Source: Vibrio pomeroyi (GTDB taxonomy: Bacteria; Pseudomonadota; Gammaproteobacteria; Enterobacterales; Vibrionaceae). From it: 64,000 nt of DNA. This document shows positions 52,450-62,686 of this stretch, piece after piece. Positions within the stretch are counted from its first letter, which is position 1; every line of letters begins with the position of its first letter. The notes beneath the pieces were generated by a model. That model was not told where the DNA came from. It made no database searches and was given only the letters and a program-made list of their open reading frames with translations. The stretch lies in assembly GCF_024347595.1 (NCBI RefSeq), contig NZ_AP025507.1, positions 1,674,001 to 1,738,000 on the forward strand, read 5' to 3'. The translations under genes were made by a program, and so were the position numbers.

Positions 52450-53574
52450 GTGATTATTACTGAACAAATGATTGATGACATCGCGCTTGGTGCCACTGTA
52501 TTAGGCACGGGCGGCGGTGGTGACCCATACAGCGGCGCATTGATGGCGAAAGTCGCTATCGCAACGGCAAAACAACCTGTACGTATGATTCCTTTGGAAG
52601 AGGTACAAGACGATTGGATGACAGTGCCCTCTTCAATGATTGGCGCACCAACCGTGGCAGTAGAAAAGCTCAATTCGAAAGATCAAATGCTGGTTGCATT
52701 CGAAGCGATGGAAAAGGCACTTGGTACTGAGGTAGCGGCAACGTTCCCTATCGAAGTGGGTGGTTTCAACTCACTGATTCCAATTCTCGTTGCAGCGCAA
52801 AAGAACATCCCTGTAATCGATTGTGATGCGATGGGACGTGCATTCCCTGAAGCGCAGATGGTGACCTTCTTCCTCGACGATTTACCTTCAGCACCCAACA
52901 CATTGGCCGACGAGCGTGGCAATGTGGTAACGCTGTACCCGATAGACGGTATTTGGTCTGAAAAATTTGCTAGGCCGATTACAGAGCAGATGGGCGGCTC
53001 GGCAGCAATGTGTGACTACCCAATGAACGGTAAGAACCTAAAACGTAGCGCACTGCCTGCAACACTGACCCAAGCGATGAAGATCGGTGAAGCCATTCGA
53101 TTGGCGAACGACAACAACCAGAGCGGCACACAGGCTGTGTTGGACATTGTTGGCGGCCACACGATCATCAGCGGCAAGATTGTTGATATTCAGCGCGAAA
53201 CCGATGGTGGTTTTGCGACAGGTGGCGTCGTGATCGAGAAACTGGCTCAGTTTGAAGATACCGGCTTAGATAACGTGTTCGTGCAGTTCCAAAACGAATT
53301 GCTTCTGGCGCACAAAGGCACAAGCCGTGCCGACATGAATCAAGATAACCTTTTGGCTTCGACACCGGATCTTATTTCGATATTGGATCATGAAACCGGC
53401 AAGCCAATCACAACCGAACAGCTTCGTTACGGACAACGCATCGACCTTATCGCCTACCCTTGCGACCCAAAATGGCGCACCGACATAGGCATCGAAGTTG
53501 CGGGCCCAGGTTACTTTGGCTACACAGTCGAATATCAACCCATTGAACAACTAAAGTCTGCATTAAAGAGGTAG
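52450..53574 (+). CDS. DUF917-family protein (S-methyl thiohydantoin desulfurase domain)
   Basis: A 374-residue cytoplasmic protein with the DUF917 pattern: DDIALGATVLGTGGGGDPYSG in the first 30 residues, a long Rossmann-like part and ASTPDLISILD near residue 305. The Pfam family is now named after S-methyl thiohydantoin desulfurase; members often occur with hydantoinase-family genes. The start is a GTG at 52450, five bases after the permease stop. It is part of the LysR-controlled operon. The reaction here is inferred, not shown. Confidence 0.85.
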   Translation: MIITEQMIDDIALGATVLGTGGGGDPYSGALMAKVAIATAKQPVRMIPLEEVQDDWMTVPSSMIGAPTVAVEKLNSKDQMLVAFEAMEKALGTEVAATFPIEVGGFNSLIPILVAAQKNIPVIDCDAMGRAFPEAQMVTFFLDDLPSAPNTLADERGNVVTLYPIDGIWSEKFARPITEQMGGSAAMCDYPMNGKNLKRSALPATLTQAMKIGEAIRLANDNNQSGTQAVLDIVGGHTIISGKIVDIQRETDGGFATGGVVIEKLAQFEDTGLDNVFVQFQNELLLAHKGTSRADMNQDNLLASTPDLISILDHETGKPITTEQLRYGQRIDLIAYPCDPKWRTDIGIEVAGPGYFGYTVEYQPIEQLKSALKR

Positions 53575-53578
53575 TAGC

Positions 53579-55159
53579 ATGACAAACATTACGCTTGATT
53601 ACTGCCGTTTGGGCATTGACGTTGGTGGCACCAATACCGATGGTGTGTTGCTCGACGCAGACTTAAATGTGATTGCTAAAGTGAAAACTGCAACCACACA
53701 CGACATTTCCACTGGCATCGATAACGCGATTTCTGCACTACTAAGCAAAGCTAACATTGACGGTAAGCAAGTGAAACACGCGATGCTTGGCACCACTCAA
53801 TGCACAAACGCGATTGTGGAAAGAAAAGGCTTAGACAGAGTTGGCATGATTCGTTTAGCCCTTCCAAGTGGCGACAGCGTCCCGCCCCTTTGTGGTTGGA
53901 GTGAAGCGTGGCAAAGCCTGCTTGGTGAACACTTCTACCAAGCACACGGCGGCTACGAATACGATGGCCAATTGATTGCCGACATTCAAGAGTCTGAGAT
54001 CCGCGAGCTTTGCCAGAGAATGAAAGGCCACGTGGATTCAATCGCTATCTGCGGTGTTTTCTCTCCTGTTAATGGCGACCAAGAACTGCAAGCCGCAGAG
54101 TGGATTCAGCAAGAACTTCCGGGCGTGAACCTATCGCTTTCCCATAAAGTAGGCAGCTTAGGGCTTCTAGAACGTGAGAACGCCACGATTCTTAACGCAG
54201 CCTTACAAGGCACAGCAAAACGGTTCGTTGACGGCTTTTGTAATGCACTCATCAATCATGAAATCCACACTACACCTTATTTCGGTCAGAACGATGGAAC
54301 ATTAATGTCGCAGCAGTTCGCCTTGATTTACCCAATCCTCACCGTGGCTTGTGGCCCAACAAACTCGATTCGCGGTGCAAGTCACCTAACTAAGCTTAAA
54401 GATGCGATTGTGGTCGATGTAGGCGGCACAACATCTGATATTGGCGTGCTAACTCACGGTTACCCGAGAGAGTCGAGCTTAGCGGTAGAGATTGGTGAAG
54501 TAAGAACCAACTTCCGTATGCCTGATATATTGGCGTTAGCCATTGGTGGTGGCACCAAGGTTCGTTTTGAACAAGAACGTATCGAACTAGGCCCAGAGAG
54601 TGTTGGCCACACACTCACGCAAACGGCGCGCAGCTTTGGCGGTGATGAACTCACGTTAACCGACATTGCACTCAAAACAGGTCAAATGCAGTGGCAAGCG
54701 GAACATCAACTGAGTGATGAGATTGGTATTTCGACCGAGCGAGCAAGTCAGGTGTATCAACAGATGGTGACTGATGTTGAGGAAGGCATCGATAAGATGA
54801 AGACTTCCGCAGCAAGCGTACCCGTCATCATGGTTGGTGGCGGTAGTGCCCTATTCCCAGACCATTTTGAAGGTGTGAGCCAAGTGGTTCGCCCTGAACA
54901 CTTTGAAGTGGCGAATGCAATTGGTGTTGCACTGGGTGAAATATCAGGTCAATTCGATAAGATTGTCCCGATTGATCCCGCTTCTCGTGAAGAGACCTTA
55001 AAAGGCTTAGAAGAGCAATCAAAGCAACTGGCGATTGAGGCGGGCGCATGCAGCGACAACGTGGCAATCATTGAACGCAGCGAGATTCCATTAAGCTACC
55101 TACAAGGCAACATGGTTCACGTGAAGATCAAAGCAGCGGGCCACATCAAAATGGCTTGA
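53579..55159 (+). CDS. Hydantoinase/oxoprolinase family protein
   Basis: A 526-residue protein of the HyuA/oxoprolinase A type with the ATP-binding actin-like fold: RLGIDVGGTNTDGVLLDADL at the N-terminus, LGTTQCTNAIVERKGL, and a second phosphate loop in DAIVVDVGGTTSDIGVLT. These enzymes open hydantoin or 5-oxoproline rings with ATP. It follows the DUF917 gene by four bases and is last in the operon. With the DUF917 and permease genes it would form an uptake-and-ring-opening pathway. The size is shorter than full oxoprolinases but normal for this group. Confidence 0.88.
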   Translation: MTNITLDYCRLGIDVGGTNTDGVLLDADLNVIAKVKTATTHDISTGIDNAISALLSKANIDGKQVKHAMLGTTQCTNAIVERKGLDRVGMIRLALPSGDSVPPLCGWSEAWQSLLGEHFYQAHGGYEYDGQLIADIQESEIRELCQRMKGHVDSIAICGVFSPVNGDQELQAAEWIQQELPGVNLSLSHKVGSLGLLERENATILNAALQGTAKRFVDGFCNALINHEIHTTPYFGQNDGTLMSQQFALIYPILTVACGPTNSIRGASHLTKLKDAIVVDVGGTTSDIGVLTHGYPRESSLAVEIGEVRTNFRMPDILALAIGGGTKVRFEQERIELGPESVGHTLTQTARSFGGDELTLTDIALKTGQMQWQAEHQLSDEIGISTERASQVYQQMVTDVEEGIDKMKTSAASVPVIMVGGGSALFPDHFEGVSQVVRPEHFEVANAIGVALGEISGQFDKIVPIDPASREETLKGLEEQSKQLAIEAGACSDNVAIIERSEIPLSYLQGNMVHVKIKAAGHIKMA

Positions 55160-55201
55160 GACAGCTCTCCTTTGGTCTGGCTTTAAATTACATCCAAGAC
55201 T

Positions 55202-55251
55202 AAAAAGCAGGTTATAACTTCATGGAAACACGAAGATATCACCTGCTTTTT
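55202..55251. terminator. Terminator between the oxoprolinase-family gene and torS
   Basis: AAAAAGCAGGT and ACCTGCTTTTT form an 11-bp stem over a 28-base loop that can pair further. It has T-runs on both strands, so it can serve both convergent genes. Confidence 0.75.
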
Positions 55252-55321
55252 GATTTTTAAGCGACTGTTTTTTTAGAGTCTGATTTACTGGCTGTTAGTT
55301 TACTAAATATGAGCATCTTAT

Positions 55322-58321
55322 TTACAGTTGTTCGCGCAATGCCGCTAGCGAGTCTCTCACCAATTCAGAAAGTGAATCGGCATTGTCACGATATTGGTTC
55401 AACGGCTCTTCACTCGCTTCAATGCTCTGGCATAAAGCAAACAAGGCCGATAATCCCAAGCTTCCCGCCGAACCTTTCAATTTATGAGCCAGCGACTTAA
55501 TTTCACGAGCGTTCTCAGCTTCGTCCGCTACAACAAGTTCATCGAGAGTGGCTTGGCTGCTCTGCTCAAACAGACCAACAATCTGCACTATTTTCTCGTG
55601 GCCTAAAATGGCCAAGTCATCTTTAATGATTTTCGGATCAATAATCTGCACGATTTGATCTCCTTGGTTAACTTCTGTGTCTTGATTTGCCAGTTGTGCG
55701 GAACCTCCAAGTGCCAATGCCGATAAATCTAACTCGGCATCTTGAGATTTCGAACCGACCTTACAGCAAATAGCATCCGATGGATCGGGCTGAGGCAACA
55801 ATAGAGTGTGACCATCTAATTGCTCTACAATCAACTCCGATAAAGCTTCTTTCTCTAAAGGTTTAGGTAAGAAACCATCGAAACCCGACGACAAATAGCT
55901 TTCGACTTCTTCGTTAAACACGTGAGCCGATACAGCAATCATCGGTGGCACTTTACGTGTTGCTGCTTGTTCGTGTTGGTTTGCATCGTCTTTCAACTGT
56001 TGAATCAATTCAACGCCATCGCAATCCGGTAAGTTGATGTCCACCAGTGCAATATCGAACTCTTGTTCACTGAATATAGCTCGTGCTTCTTGCCCTGTTG
56101 TCGCGATGACCACATCGTGGCCTAAGTTATTCAAGAAGCCTTCCGCAACGATGCAGTTCACTGGGTTGTCTTCAATCAGCAGCACCTTAGCGCGAATGCA
56201 GGCTTCAACAATTGTAACTTTGTTTTCAATCTTCTCTCCCACTTCAAGAGGCAGTGAGAACCAAAACTGGCTGCCCTCTCCTTCTTCAGAGTGAACACCA
56301 ATATCGCCGTTCATAGCGTGCATCACGCTCTTACTGATCGCTAATCCAAGTCCCGTGCCACCAGTTTTGTTACGACCGCTTTCTGTTTGGCTAAACGCAT
56401 CAAACAGACACTTCTGTTCACTGATATCGATACCAACACCAGTATCTGAAACCTCGAACATCACACGATTTTCATCTTCCAGATCAAGGCTGACAAAAAT
56501 ATCTACTGAGCCACTGTCGGTGAATTTGATGGCGTTACCCACCAAGTTATTGAGGATCTGGCTGATACGAGTGACATCCCCGCGCCAGTAACGCTGAACG
56601 TCACTTTCAATGAAGTAATGAAAGTCGAGTTTCTTCTCGGATGCTCGCCCTTCCATCAATTGATACGTGTCTTGAACCATTTGATGCAGATCGAACGACG
56701 CAACGCGTACTTCTAAATGCCCCGCTTCAATTTTGGAATAATCCAGCACATCATTCAGGATCGCCAATAGGTTTTTACCACTGCGGTTAATGATATCGGC
56801 ATATCCCGATTGCAGCTGATTCAAGCCAGTGTCTTTCAGCAATCGAGCCGTACCCAACACCCCGTTCATCGGCGTTCGGATTTCATGGCTCATGGTCGCC
56901 AAGAAAGCAGACTTCGCTCGGCTTGCTTGTTCTGCAGCGCTGCGCGCTTTGGCGTGGTTGGTTACTTCGACATTTAGCTTTTCATTGGTTTGTTGAAGCT
57001 GATAGGTACGCTCGGTAATCAGCTCTTCCAGCTGTTCTTTATGTTCTTCAAGCTCACGCTTGGCTTTTGCTTCACCTACCGCCACCACTTGCAGCGCTTG
57101 TGCGGTGTTTCTTGCGGTAATGATCGCCTCACCCATATGAGCAATTTCATCATTACCTTTGACCGAAATATCGATGTTCAAACGCCCTTGAGCGATAGAC
57201 ATTAATGCGGTCGAGTATTCCGCAAGGCGTTTCACCACCGAGATATACACCACGCGCCACACGATAAACGCCACGATAATAAGGCCAATAATCGAAATCA
57301 CCGACAGTGACCACTGTGCAACACTCAGCGTTGAAGTCAGCTCGTCCACCGCCTTCTTGGTGCTTAGGTTTGAATCATCGACCAACTGGTTAACAGTAGT
57401 GTTCAGCTTAGAGAAAAGCTGCAGCGTATTCTGCATCAAGAATTCAGATTTCTTGGTGTTCTCGTACTGCTCAAGCGAGATATCAAACACCACTTGGCGC
57501 TTGCGAAGTTCATCAAGCAGCAACGACATTTGTTCTGAACGAGTCGGGTCTTCTACCGCTTTAACACGGCGATCCATGATTTTAAGGTTGGCTTCAAACT
57601 CTGATTGAATTTGATGAATACGTTCTACGTTGGTAACGGTTTGCGTTTCTTCAATCTGGTTAAGGATTTTGAATGCAAGAAGGTGAAGTTCGTGTAAGCG
57701 CTCAGAAAGGTCTAAATCGACTTCAACTAATGCATCAAGGGCTTGATAGGCTTTGTCAGTTTGTTTGGTTTCTAGCAGGTCGTAGATATGGGTTACGTTC
57801 GCAATCGCGATGGTTGCGGTGTTCAACACTTGCGTACGCGTGAGTTGTTCTAGCTCTTCAGCCAAAAACTTCATCTCTTCGACGCGTGCCGTCAGCTCTT
57901 TGTTGAGCCAAAGCTTACGTTCAACCGATACACCCAGCTCTGCCAGTGTATTGATGACACTTTCAACGTGGGTTTCAAGTTCGTGCAGCAGCTGGGAATC
58001 AAAGCTATCAACACCCAGATCTTTAATATGAGTAAGAAGAGCCTCAAGTTGGCCGAATAGCACTGTGCCCGCTTCTTTTCTCTCTTGCTCGTTCTTGGCG
58101 TTTGAGAGAGTTTGAACGGAAGAAATAATGCGGTTACTGAGCTCAGAAACTTGTCGCGCTTCAATCATCGCAGGGAGCGCAGAATCTACGACGTTTCTTT
58201 CTGTTTTCGCCACAAAGCTAAATCCAGAGACACCGATCAATGCCGATACAAGAACCAAAAGCGCCATGACCAAAAACGAAGCAAGTAGCTTGCGTCCAAT
58301 ACTTGCTGTGGCTAACAACAT
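55322..58321 (-). CDS. torS: Hybrid sensor kinase of the TorS type (TMAO sensing)
   Basis: A 999-residue inner-membrane hybrid kinase. N-terminal helix (LLASFLVMALLVLVSALIGV), a large helical periplasmic sensor (about 30-340), second helix (VISIIGLIIVAFIVWRVVYI), HAMP, coiled coil, HisKA with LATMSHEIRTP (His 479), HATPase with GTGLGLAIS, receiver with Asp 761 (IALVDINLP), and C-terminal HPt with LAHKLKGSAG. This is the domain order and length of TorS, and TorT lies divergent next to it, which supports the name. It would sense trimethylamine N-oxide with TorT and pass phosphate to TorR, which is not in the window. Confidence 0.88.
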   Translation of the reverse strand: MLLATASIGRKLLASFLVMALLVLVSALIGVSGFSFVAKTERNVVDSALPAMIEARQVSELSNRIISSVQTLSNAKNEQERKEAGTVLFGQLEALLTHIKDLGVDSFDSQLLHELETHVESVINTLAELGVSVERKLWLNKELTARVEEMKFLAEELEQLTRTQVLNTATIAIANVTHIYDLLETKQTDKAYQALDALVEVDLDLSERLHELHLLAFKILNQIEETQTVTNVERIHQIQSEFEANLKIMDRRVKAVEDPTRSEQMSLLLDELRKRQVVFDISLEQYENTKKSEFLMQNTLQLFSKLNTTVNQLVDDSNLSTKKAVDELTSTLSVAQWSLSVISIIGLIIVAFIVWRVVYISVVKRLAEYSTALMSIAQGRLNIDISVKGNDEIAHMGEAIITARNTAQALQVVAVGEAKAKRELEEHKEQLEELITERTYQLQQTNEKLNVEVTNHAKARSAAEQASRAKSAFLATMSHEIRTPMNGVLGTARLLKDTGLNQLQSGYADIINRSGKNLLAILNDVLDYSKIEAGHLEVRVASFDLHQMVQDTYQLMEGRASEKKLDFHYFIESDVQRYWRGDVTRISQILNNLVGNAIKFTDSGSVDIFVSLDLEDENRVMFEVSDTGVGIDISEQKCLFDAFSQTESGRNKTGGTGLGLAISKSVMHAMNGDIGVHSEEGEGSQFWFSLPLEVGEKIENKVTIVEACIRAKVLLIEDNPVNCIVAEGFLNNLGHDVVIATTGQEARAIFSEQEFDIALVDINLPDCDGVELIQQLKDDANQHEQAATRKVPPMIAVSAHVFNEEVESYLSSGFDGFLPKPLEKEALSELIVEQLDGHTLLLPQPDPSDAICCKVGSKSQDAELDLSALALGGSAQLANQDTEVNQGDQIVQIIDPKIIKDDLAILGHEKIVQIVGLFEQSSQATLDELVVADEAENAREIKSLAHKLKGSAGSLGLSALFALCQSIEASEEPLNQYRDNADSLSELVRDSLAALREQL

Positions 58322-58413
58322 ATAACTTAAACCTTAAAACGATCTTCTTTACCCACCCAGAATACGCTATATTTTGTAGTGTTTCTTATCTAAAGCCAAT
58401 AAAACACCAATTC

Positions 58414-59547
58414 ATGCTATCTAAAACGCTCGCGACAACAATCATTTCCTCTTTACTTGGCTTATTTGCGAATTCGGCCTTTGCTGCGACTTCATCAGAA
58501 GAACAAATCGCGCCATTGAACTCACTGATGACGGAAAGCTCCGATGTCGTGCTGAGTTCAAAGAAAATATCCAAACCAACGGATGAAAGCCATGTTGAGC
58601 TACTCCCTGTACCGAAGGCGGAAACCTCTGCGGGTGTAGAAAAGATCTGTGCGATCTACCCTCACCTAAAAGACTCTTACTGGCTGTCGGTAAACTACGG
58701 CATGATCTCCGAAGCGAAAAAGCAGAACGTGGAGCTTCGCGTACTAGAAGCTGGCGGTTACCCCAATATTGCAAAGCAAGCCTCTCAAATGCAGCTTTGT
58801 GTTAAATGGGGCGCAAACGCGATCATTCTAGGCACGGTATCACCTGATGCTTATTACAACACGCTGACCAACTGGGTAGGCTCTACCCCAGTTTTTGCGA
58901 CGGTTAACGAACTGACCTTAAGTGAAAAACAACAAAAAGTACTAAAAGGCGTGGTGGGCGTCGATTGGTATCAGATGGGCTATGACTCAGGAAAATTCCT
59001 AAGCGAGCTGCACCCGAAAGGAACTGGTAAAACAGACGTTGCTTTGTTACTCGGTCCTCAAGCAAGTGGCGGCACCAAACCGGTCGCGCTTGGCTTCTAC
59101 GACGCAATAAAATCGAGCGATATTAATATTGCTGTAAGTTACTGGGCAGATAATGATAAAGAGCTGCAAAGAAACTTAGTCCAACAGGTCATTGAGCAGC
59201 CTGAAATCAAATACATCGTTGGTAGTGCAGTCGCGATTGAAGCCGCGATCAGTGAGCTTAGAGCTGCAGACAAATCAGACGAGATTGGGTTGGTTTCAGC
59301 TTACCTCAGCCACGGTGTATACCGCGGGTTGCTTCGCCATAAGGTACTGTTTTCACCAACAGACAAAATGGTTGAACAAGGACGCTTATCCGTAGAGCAA
59401 GCTACAAACTACTTGCGCTCAAAGCCTTACGATAAACATGCGGCGCCAGAAATTGAAATTCTGACGCCATCAACACTAAAAGATCAGGTTATTGCCGACT
59501 CGCTCTCACCTTCTGAGTTTCGACCTGTATTCAGTGTTCAACCTTAG
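58414..59547 (+). CDS. torT: Periplasmic TMAO-binding protein TorT
   Basis: A 377-residue periplasmic-binding protein with a signal peptide (ATTIISSLLGLFANSAFA). The body has the sugar-binding-like fold with YPHLKDSYWLSVNYGMISEA at residues about 75-95 and AGGYPNIAKQASQMQLCVKW, which fits TorT. TorT binds TMAO and presents it to TorS. The ATG at 58414 starts the signal peptide; a longer frame from 58303 runs into the torS start and has no signal. The two genes are divergent with 92 bases between them. No torECAD genes are visible here. Confidence 0.88.
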   Translation: MLSKTLATTIISSLLGLFANSAFAATSSEEQIAPLNSLMTESSDVVLSSKKISKPTDESHVELLPVPKAETSAGVEKICAIYPHLKDSYWLSVNYGMISEAKKQNVELRVLEAGGYPNIAKQASQMQLCVKWGANAIILGTVSPDAYYNTLTNWVGSTPVFATVNELTLSEKQQKVLKGVVGVDWYQMGYDSGKFLSELHPKGTGKTDVALLLGPQASGGTKPVALGFYDAIKSSDINIAVSYWADNDKELQRNLVQQVIEQPEIKYIVGSAVAIEAAISELRAADKSDEIGLVSAYLSHGVYRGLLRHKVLFSPTDKMVEQGRLSVEQATNYLRSKPYDKHAAPEIEILTPSTLKDQVIADSLSPSEFRPVFSVQP

Positions 59548-59608
59548 TGATATATTCGAGAAAGAATCTAGAACAATAAGAATTAGACCAATAATTTAGG
59601 GAACATTC

Positions 59609-60064
59609 ATGCAAAAAACAACACGTACAATGCCAACGCATAAGCATATCGCCTTAGTTGCTCACGACCACTTCAAGCCTGAGCTACTTAGATGGGTAAA
59701 AGAAAATAAAGAGAAGCTACAAAGCCACTTCCTTTATGCGACAGGCACAACGGGTTCTCTACTAAGCAAAGAGACAGGCTTAGCAATCAAGAGCATGATC
59801 AGTGGCCCTATGGGCGGCGACCAACAACTTGGCGCACTTATCTCTGAAGGCAAAATCGATATGCTGATTTTCTTCTGGGATCCACTGAATGCCGTTCCAC
59901 ACGACCCAGATGTAAAAGCACTACTCCGTATTGCGAGTGTTTGGAACATTCCAGTGGCAACCAACCGTGCGACTGCAAACTTCCTGTTTAACTCTTCATT
60001 GCTTGAAGAAGAAGTGATCATCGAGATCCCAGATTACGAAGCGTACCTAGCTGAGCGTACTTAA
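59609..60064 (+). CDS. mgsA: Methylglyoxal synthase
   Basis: A 151-residue cytoplasmic enzyme converting dihydroxyacetone phosphate to methylglyoxal and phosphate. It has [26 protein letters not shown] (phosphate binding), [12 protein letters not shown] with the catalytic aspartate region, and [20 protein letters not shown]. The size and all motifs are normal. It follows torT by 61 bases on the same strand and is closed by a strong terminator. A weak ribosome site (TAGGGAACATTC) precedes the ATG. Confidence 0.96.
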   Translation: MQKTTRTMPTHKHIALVAHDHFKPELLRWVKENKEKLQSHFLYATGTTGSLLSKETGLAIKSMISGPMGGDQQLGALISEGKIDMLIFFWDPLNAVPHDPDVKALLRIASVWNIPVATNRATANFLFNSSLLEEEVIIEIPDYEAYLAERT

Positions 60065-60090
60065 CGCTTACGTTCAATACGTTACATACT

Positions 60091-60118
60091 AAAAAGCCTG
60101 CTTAATCGCAGGCTTTTT
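60091..60118 (+). terminator. Terminator after mgsA
   Basis: AAAAAGCCTGC and GCAGGCTTTTT pair around six bases, then CTTG. It starts 27 bases past the stop codon. Confidence 0.9.
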
Positions 60119-60168
60119 CTTGTCTGAATATATTTTTATTGTCTGAATATAGAAGTGTTGAGTAGAGG

Positions 60169-60519
60169 CTATTTGTCACTCCACACTGCCATCTCGTTGC
60201 CGCTTGGCTCTCGAAAGTGAAAGCGTCGACCACCAGGAAAACTGAATATCTCACGGTTTACTTCCCCACCAGCCTCAATCACGTCACGTTCGGTCTGCTC
60301 AAGGTCTTCACTGTAGAAAACCATCAGTGCTGCACCCTTGTCCGCATTGGAGGCTAGATCCGCCAAGTAGAACCCACCCATTAAGCCTTTACCTTCAAAA
60401 GCAGAATACTCAGGCCCGTAATCTTCAAATTTCCAAGCAAACACTTGGCTGAAAAACGCCTTGGTTGCCGCGATATCACGCGCTGCAAATTCAATGTAGT
60501 TGATTGAGCCATGTTCCAT
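60169..60519 (-). CDS. VOC-family (glyoxalase-like) protein
   Basis: A 116-residue single-unit protein of the vicinal oxygen chelate superfamily: NYIEFAARDIAATKAFFSQVF at the start, GGFYLAD and ALMVFYSEDLEQTE in the middle, and FPGGRRFHFREPSGNEMAVW at the end with the usual metal-ligand E and H. Such proteins include glyoxalases and antibiotic resistance proteins. Its position next to mgsA is suggestive of methylglyoxal handling, but it is on the other strand. AAGGAAGCAGAT precedes the ATG. Confidence 0.85.
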   Translation of the reverse strand: MEHGSINYIEFAARDIAATKAFFSQVFAWKFEDYGPEYSAFEGKGLMGGFYLADLASNADKGAALMVFYSEDLEQTERDVIEAGGEVNREIFSFPGGRRFHFREPSGNEMAVWSDK

Positions 60520-60610
60520 ATCTGCTTCCTTTTGCTTTCGAACTTCACCTAATGAGAATCAGGTAAAAGTAGCTTGAAAGTCTAATCTTAGACGATCACC
60601 TCAAGTGACA

Positions 60611-62686
60611 TCACTTTTTGCGAACCACCGGGTAATCCGAACCATGCAGTTCTTGAACGAAACCAGACCCATCTCCGCTGTGCGTGATCCACACCTTCTC
60701 TTTCGCACGAGTCATAGCCACATAGAAAAGTCGGCGCTCTTCAGCATAAGGGAATACGTCTGACGATTCAGTTAACGCACCATCAATATGCAGCTGCTTC
60801 TTCTTCGCTGGGAACTGCCCTTCGTCCACACAAAGGATAATCACGAAATCGGCTTCTTTGCCTTTACTGGCGTGACAGGTCATGAAACTGATATCAATAG
60901 AGGTAAAGATCTTCTTCCAGTCTTCCAACAACTCTGGTTTGTGGTAATGGTTACGACCAAGCAACAGCACAGACTTGTTAGTTTTGCCTTTAGACTGTCG
61001 GTTCAATTGGTCGAGGATCTTCTCGACTTCTTTACTTGGCGCACTGTACACCGACTTTTGTTTCTGTTGCTTAAAGCTGTTCAATTCTTTCGGCAATTGA
61101 ATCGGGTTTTCTTGTACGAAGCGATTAGCAACTGCACCTAACTGATTGTTAAATCGGTAAGTGGTATCGAGATGATGAATCGTCGAACTCTCGAAACGAT
61201 CTTTAAATCCAGTCGTGAGATCGACATCTGCGCCTGCAAATTGGTAGATTGACTGCCAGTCATCACCCACCGCAAATATAGAGGCTTGATGCTGAGCTTT
61301 CGACTGATTACAAAGCGCTTCAACCAACGCAAGGCGATCTGGCGAGATATCTTGGTATTCATCGATCATGATGAACTTCCAAGGCGAGATAAACTTACCC
61401 TTTTCGACGTATTGGGTCGCACGGCTGATCATGGTCGAGAAGTCGATGTGGTTCTCTTCTTTCAGCGCTTTCTGCCATGCCGTCACACAAGGCCAGCACA
61501 GGGAGAGTTCACTGTTAAGGCGCGTGTAATCTCGGTGGTCAATAAGTTGCTGTTGAACTTCTTTTTTGGTTAGGCCTGATGCATTCAGCTGTTCAAGTTG
61601 CTTCTCTAGCCAGCCTATCAATTTGAGGTTCGAAACATGGCTGCCAAGTTCATCATCACCCGTTAGGTAAGCAATAGGCCATTTAGATAAGTGTTTTTGC
61701 CAGCGCTTGAAGTTGGTTGGTGTCATCCAATGTTTCTTCAACCAATCAATGCACCAAGCTTGGCGCTGATTGTCATCTAAGGCTAATGGAGAAATCACAA
61801 CACGCTCGGTTTCAACCTGATTCAGGATTTTCAAACCTAACTGATGGAAAGTGCTCACTTGTACCTTCTCGGCGGATAAGCCGATTTTGCTATCCAAACG
61901 CTGCTTCATCTCTTCAGCGGCTTCACGGCCAAATGCGAGCAGTAGAAGCTCTTCAGCTTGCGCCTGATGGCTTTGCAGAAGATAAGCGACACGAGCGGTC
62001 AGAACACTGGTTTTACCCGAGCCAGCACCTGCAAGAATCAGGTTATGGTCATCGTTCATCAAAACCGCGTATTGCTGCGACAAGTTCAAAGGAGACGACT
62101 CACACTGAGCAAACAACACTTCCCAGTTTTTTCTTTCTGTCTCTAGCCATTGCTGGTTTCGATCGGCTTGTTTGATCTCGGTTTCAGATAGCCAAGGCTG
62201 CATTCGCGCGATGCGGTTTGGCATGCGCTGCGCGGCTTCTTCTAAAGTCATGGTCATGCTTTCTAAACCAGCGTTGACCATATCGACCCAAATGTTGACC
62301 TTAGAATGAGGTAAGAAGGCAGGAAGCTGCTCTAAACGTGTTAATTCGGCTTCCCATTTAGGAACGTGCTCCGCCAATTGTTCACACTGTGTGTCGTGCC
62401 ATTTTTGATAAGCAGCAACCGATGTACGAGCAAACTGACGACATTGATCCCATGGTAAACCTTGAACTAACCAACTGCGCTGTTTACCGTCTTGTTGGTT
62501 AGCAAAAAACTGTAACGATCCCCAAAACAATCCGCGCTTTATCGCGATCTTGCCACTCCAAATAGTAAACGGGATACGTTCTTCACTGCCCACTGAAGAT
62601 AACAGTAGACGTGAACCATCAAGTTCAACCTGATGGTATTCATTTTGAATAAAAAATTGTGCAGTCTTGTTAGCGCTTAGCTGCAT
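60611..62686 (-). CDS. helD: DNA helicase IV
   Basis: A 691-residue superfamily 1 helicase. The N-terminal 190 residues are the HelD-specific region (LLSSVGSEERIPFTIWSGKI and WLVQGLPWDQCRQFA). The motor follows with Walker A AGAGSGKTSVLTAR, DEYQDISPDR (Walker B), GDDWQSIYQFAGAD, the late motifs TCHASKGKEADFV and FYVAMTRAKEKVWI. It is involved in DNA repair and recombination. Length and all motifs are complete. It is transcribed alone on the minus strand, divergent from yccS. Confidence 0.93.
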   Translation of the reverse strand: MQLSANKTAQFFIQNEYHQVELDGSRLLLSSVGSEERIPFTIWSGKIAIKRGLFWGSLQFFANQQDGKQRSWLVQGLPWDQCRQFARTSVAAYQKWHDTQCEQLAEHVPKWEAELTRLEQLPAFLPHSKVNIWVDMVNAGLESMTMTLEEAAQRMPNRIARMQPWLSETEIKQADRNQQWLETERKNWEVLFAQCESSPLNLSQQYAVLMNDDHNLILAGAGSGKTSVLTARVAYLLQSHQAQAEELLLLAFGREAAEEMKQRLDSKIGLSAEKVQVSTFHQLGLKILNQVETERVVISPLALDDNQRQAWCIDWLKKHWMTPTNFKRWQKHLSKWPIAYLTGDDELGSHVSNLKLIGWLEKQLEQLNASGLTKKEVQQQLIDHRDYTRLNSELSLCWPCVTAWQKALKEENHIDFSTMISRATQYVEKGKFISPWKFIMIDEYQDISPDRLALVEALCNQSKAQHQASIFAVGDDWQSIYQFAGADVDLTTGFKDRFESSTIHHLDTTYRFNNQLGAVANRFVQENPIQLPKELNSFKQQKQKSVYSAPSKEVEKILDQLNRQSKGKTNKSVLLLGRNHYHKPELLEDWKKIFTSIDISFMTCHASKGKEADFVIILCVDEGQFPAKKKQLHIDGALTESSDVFPYAEERRLFYVAMTRAKEKVWITHSGDGSGFVQELHGSDYPVVRKK

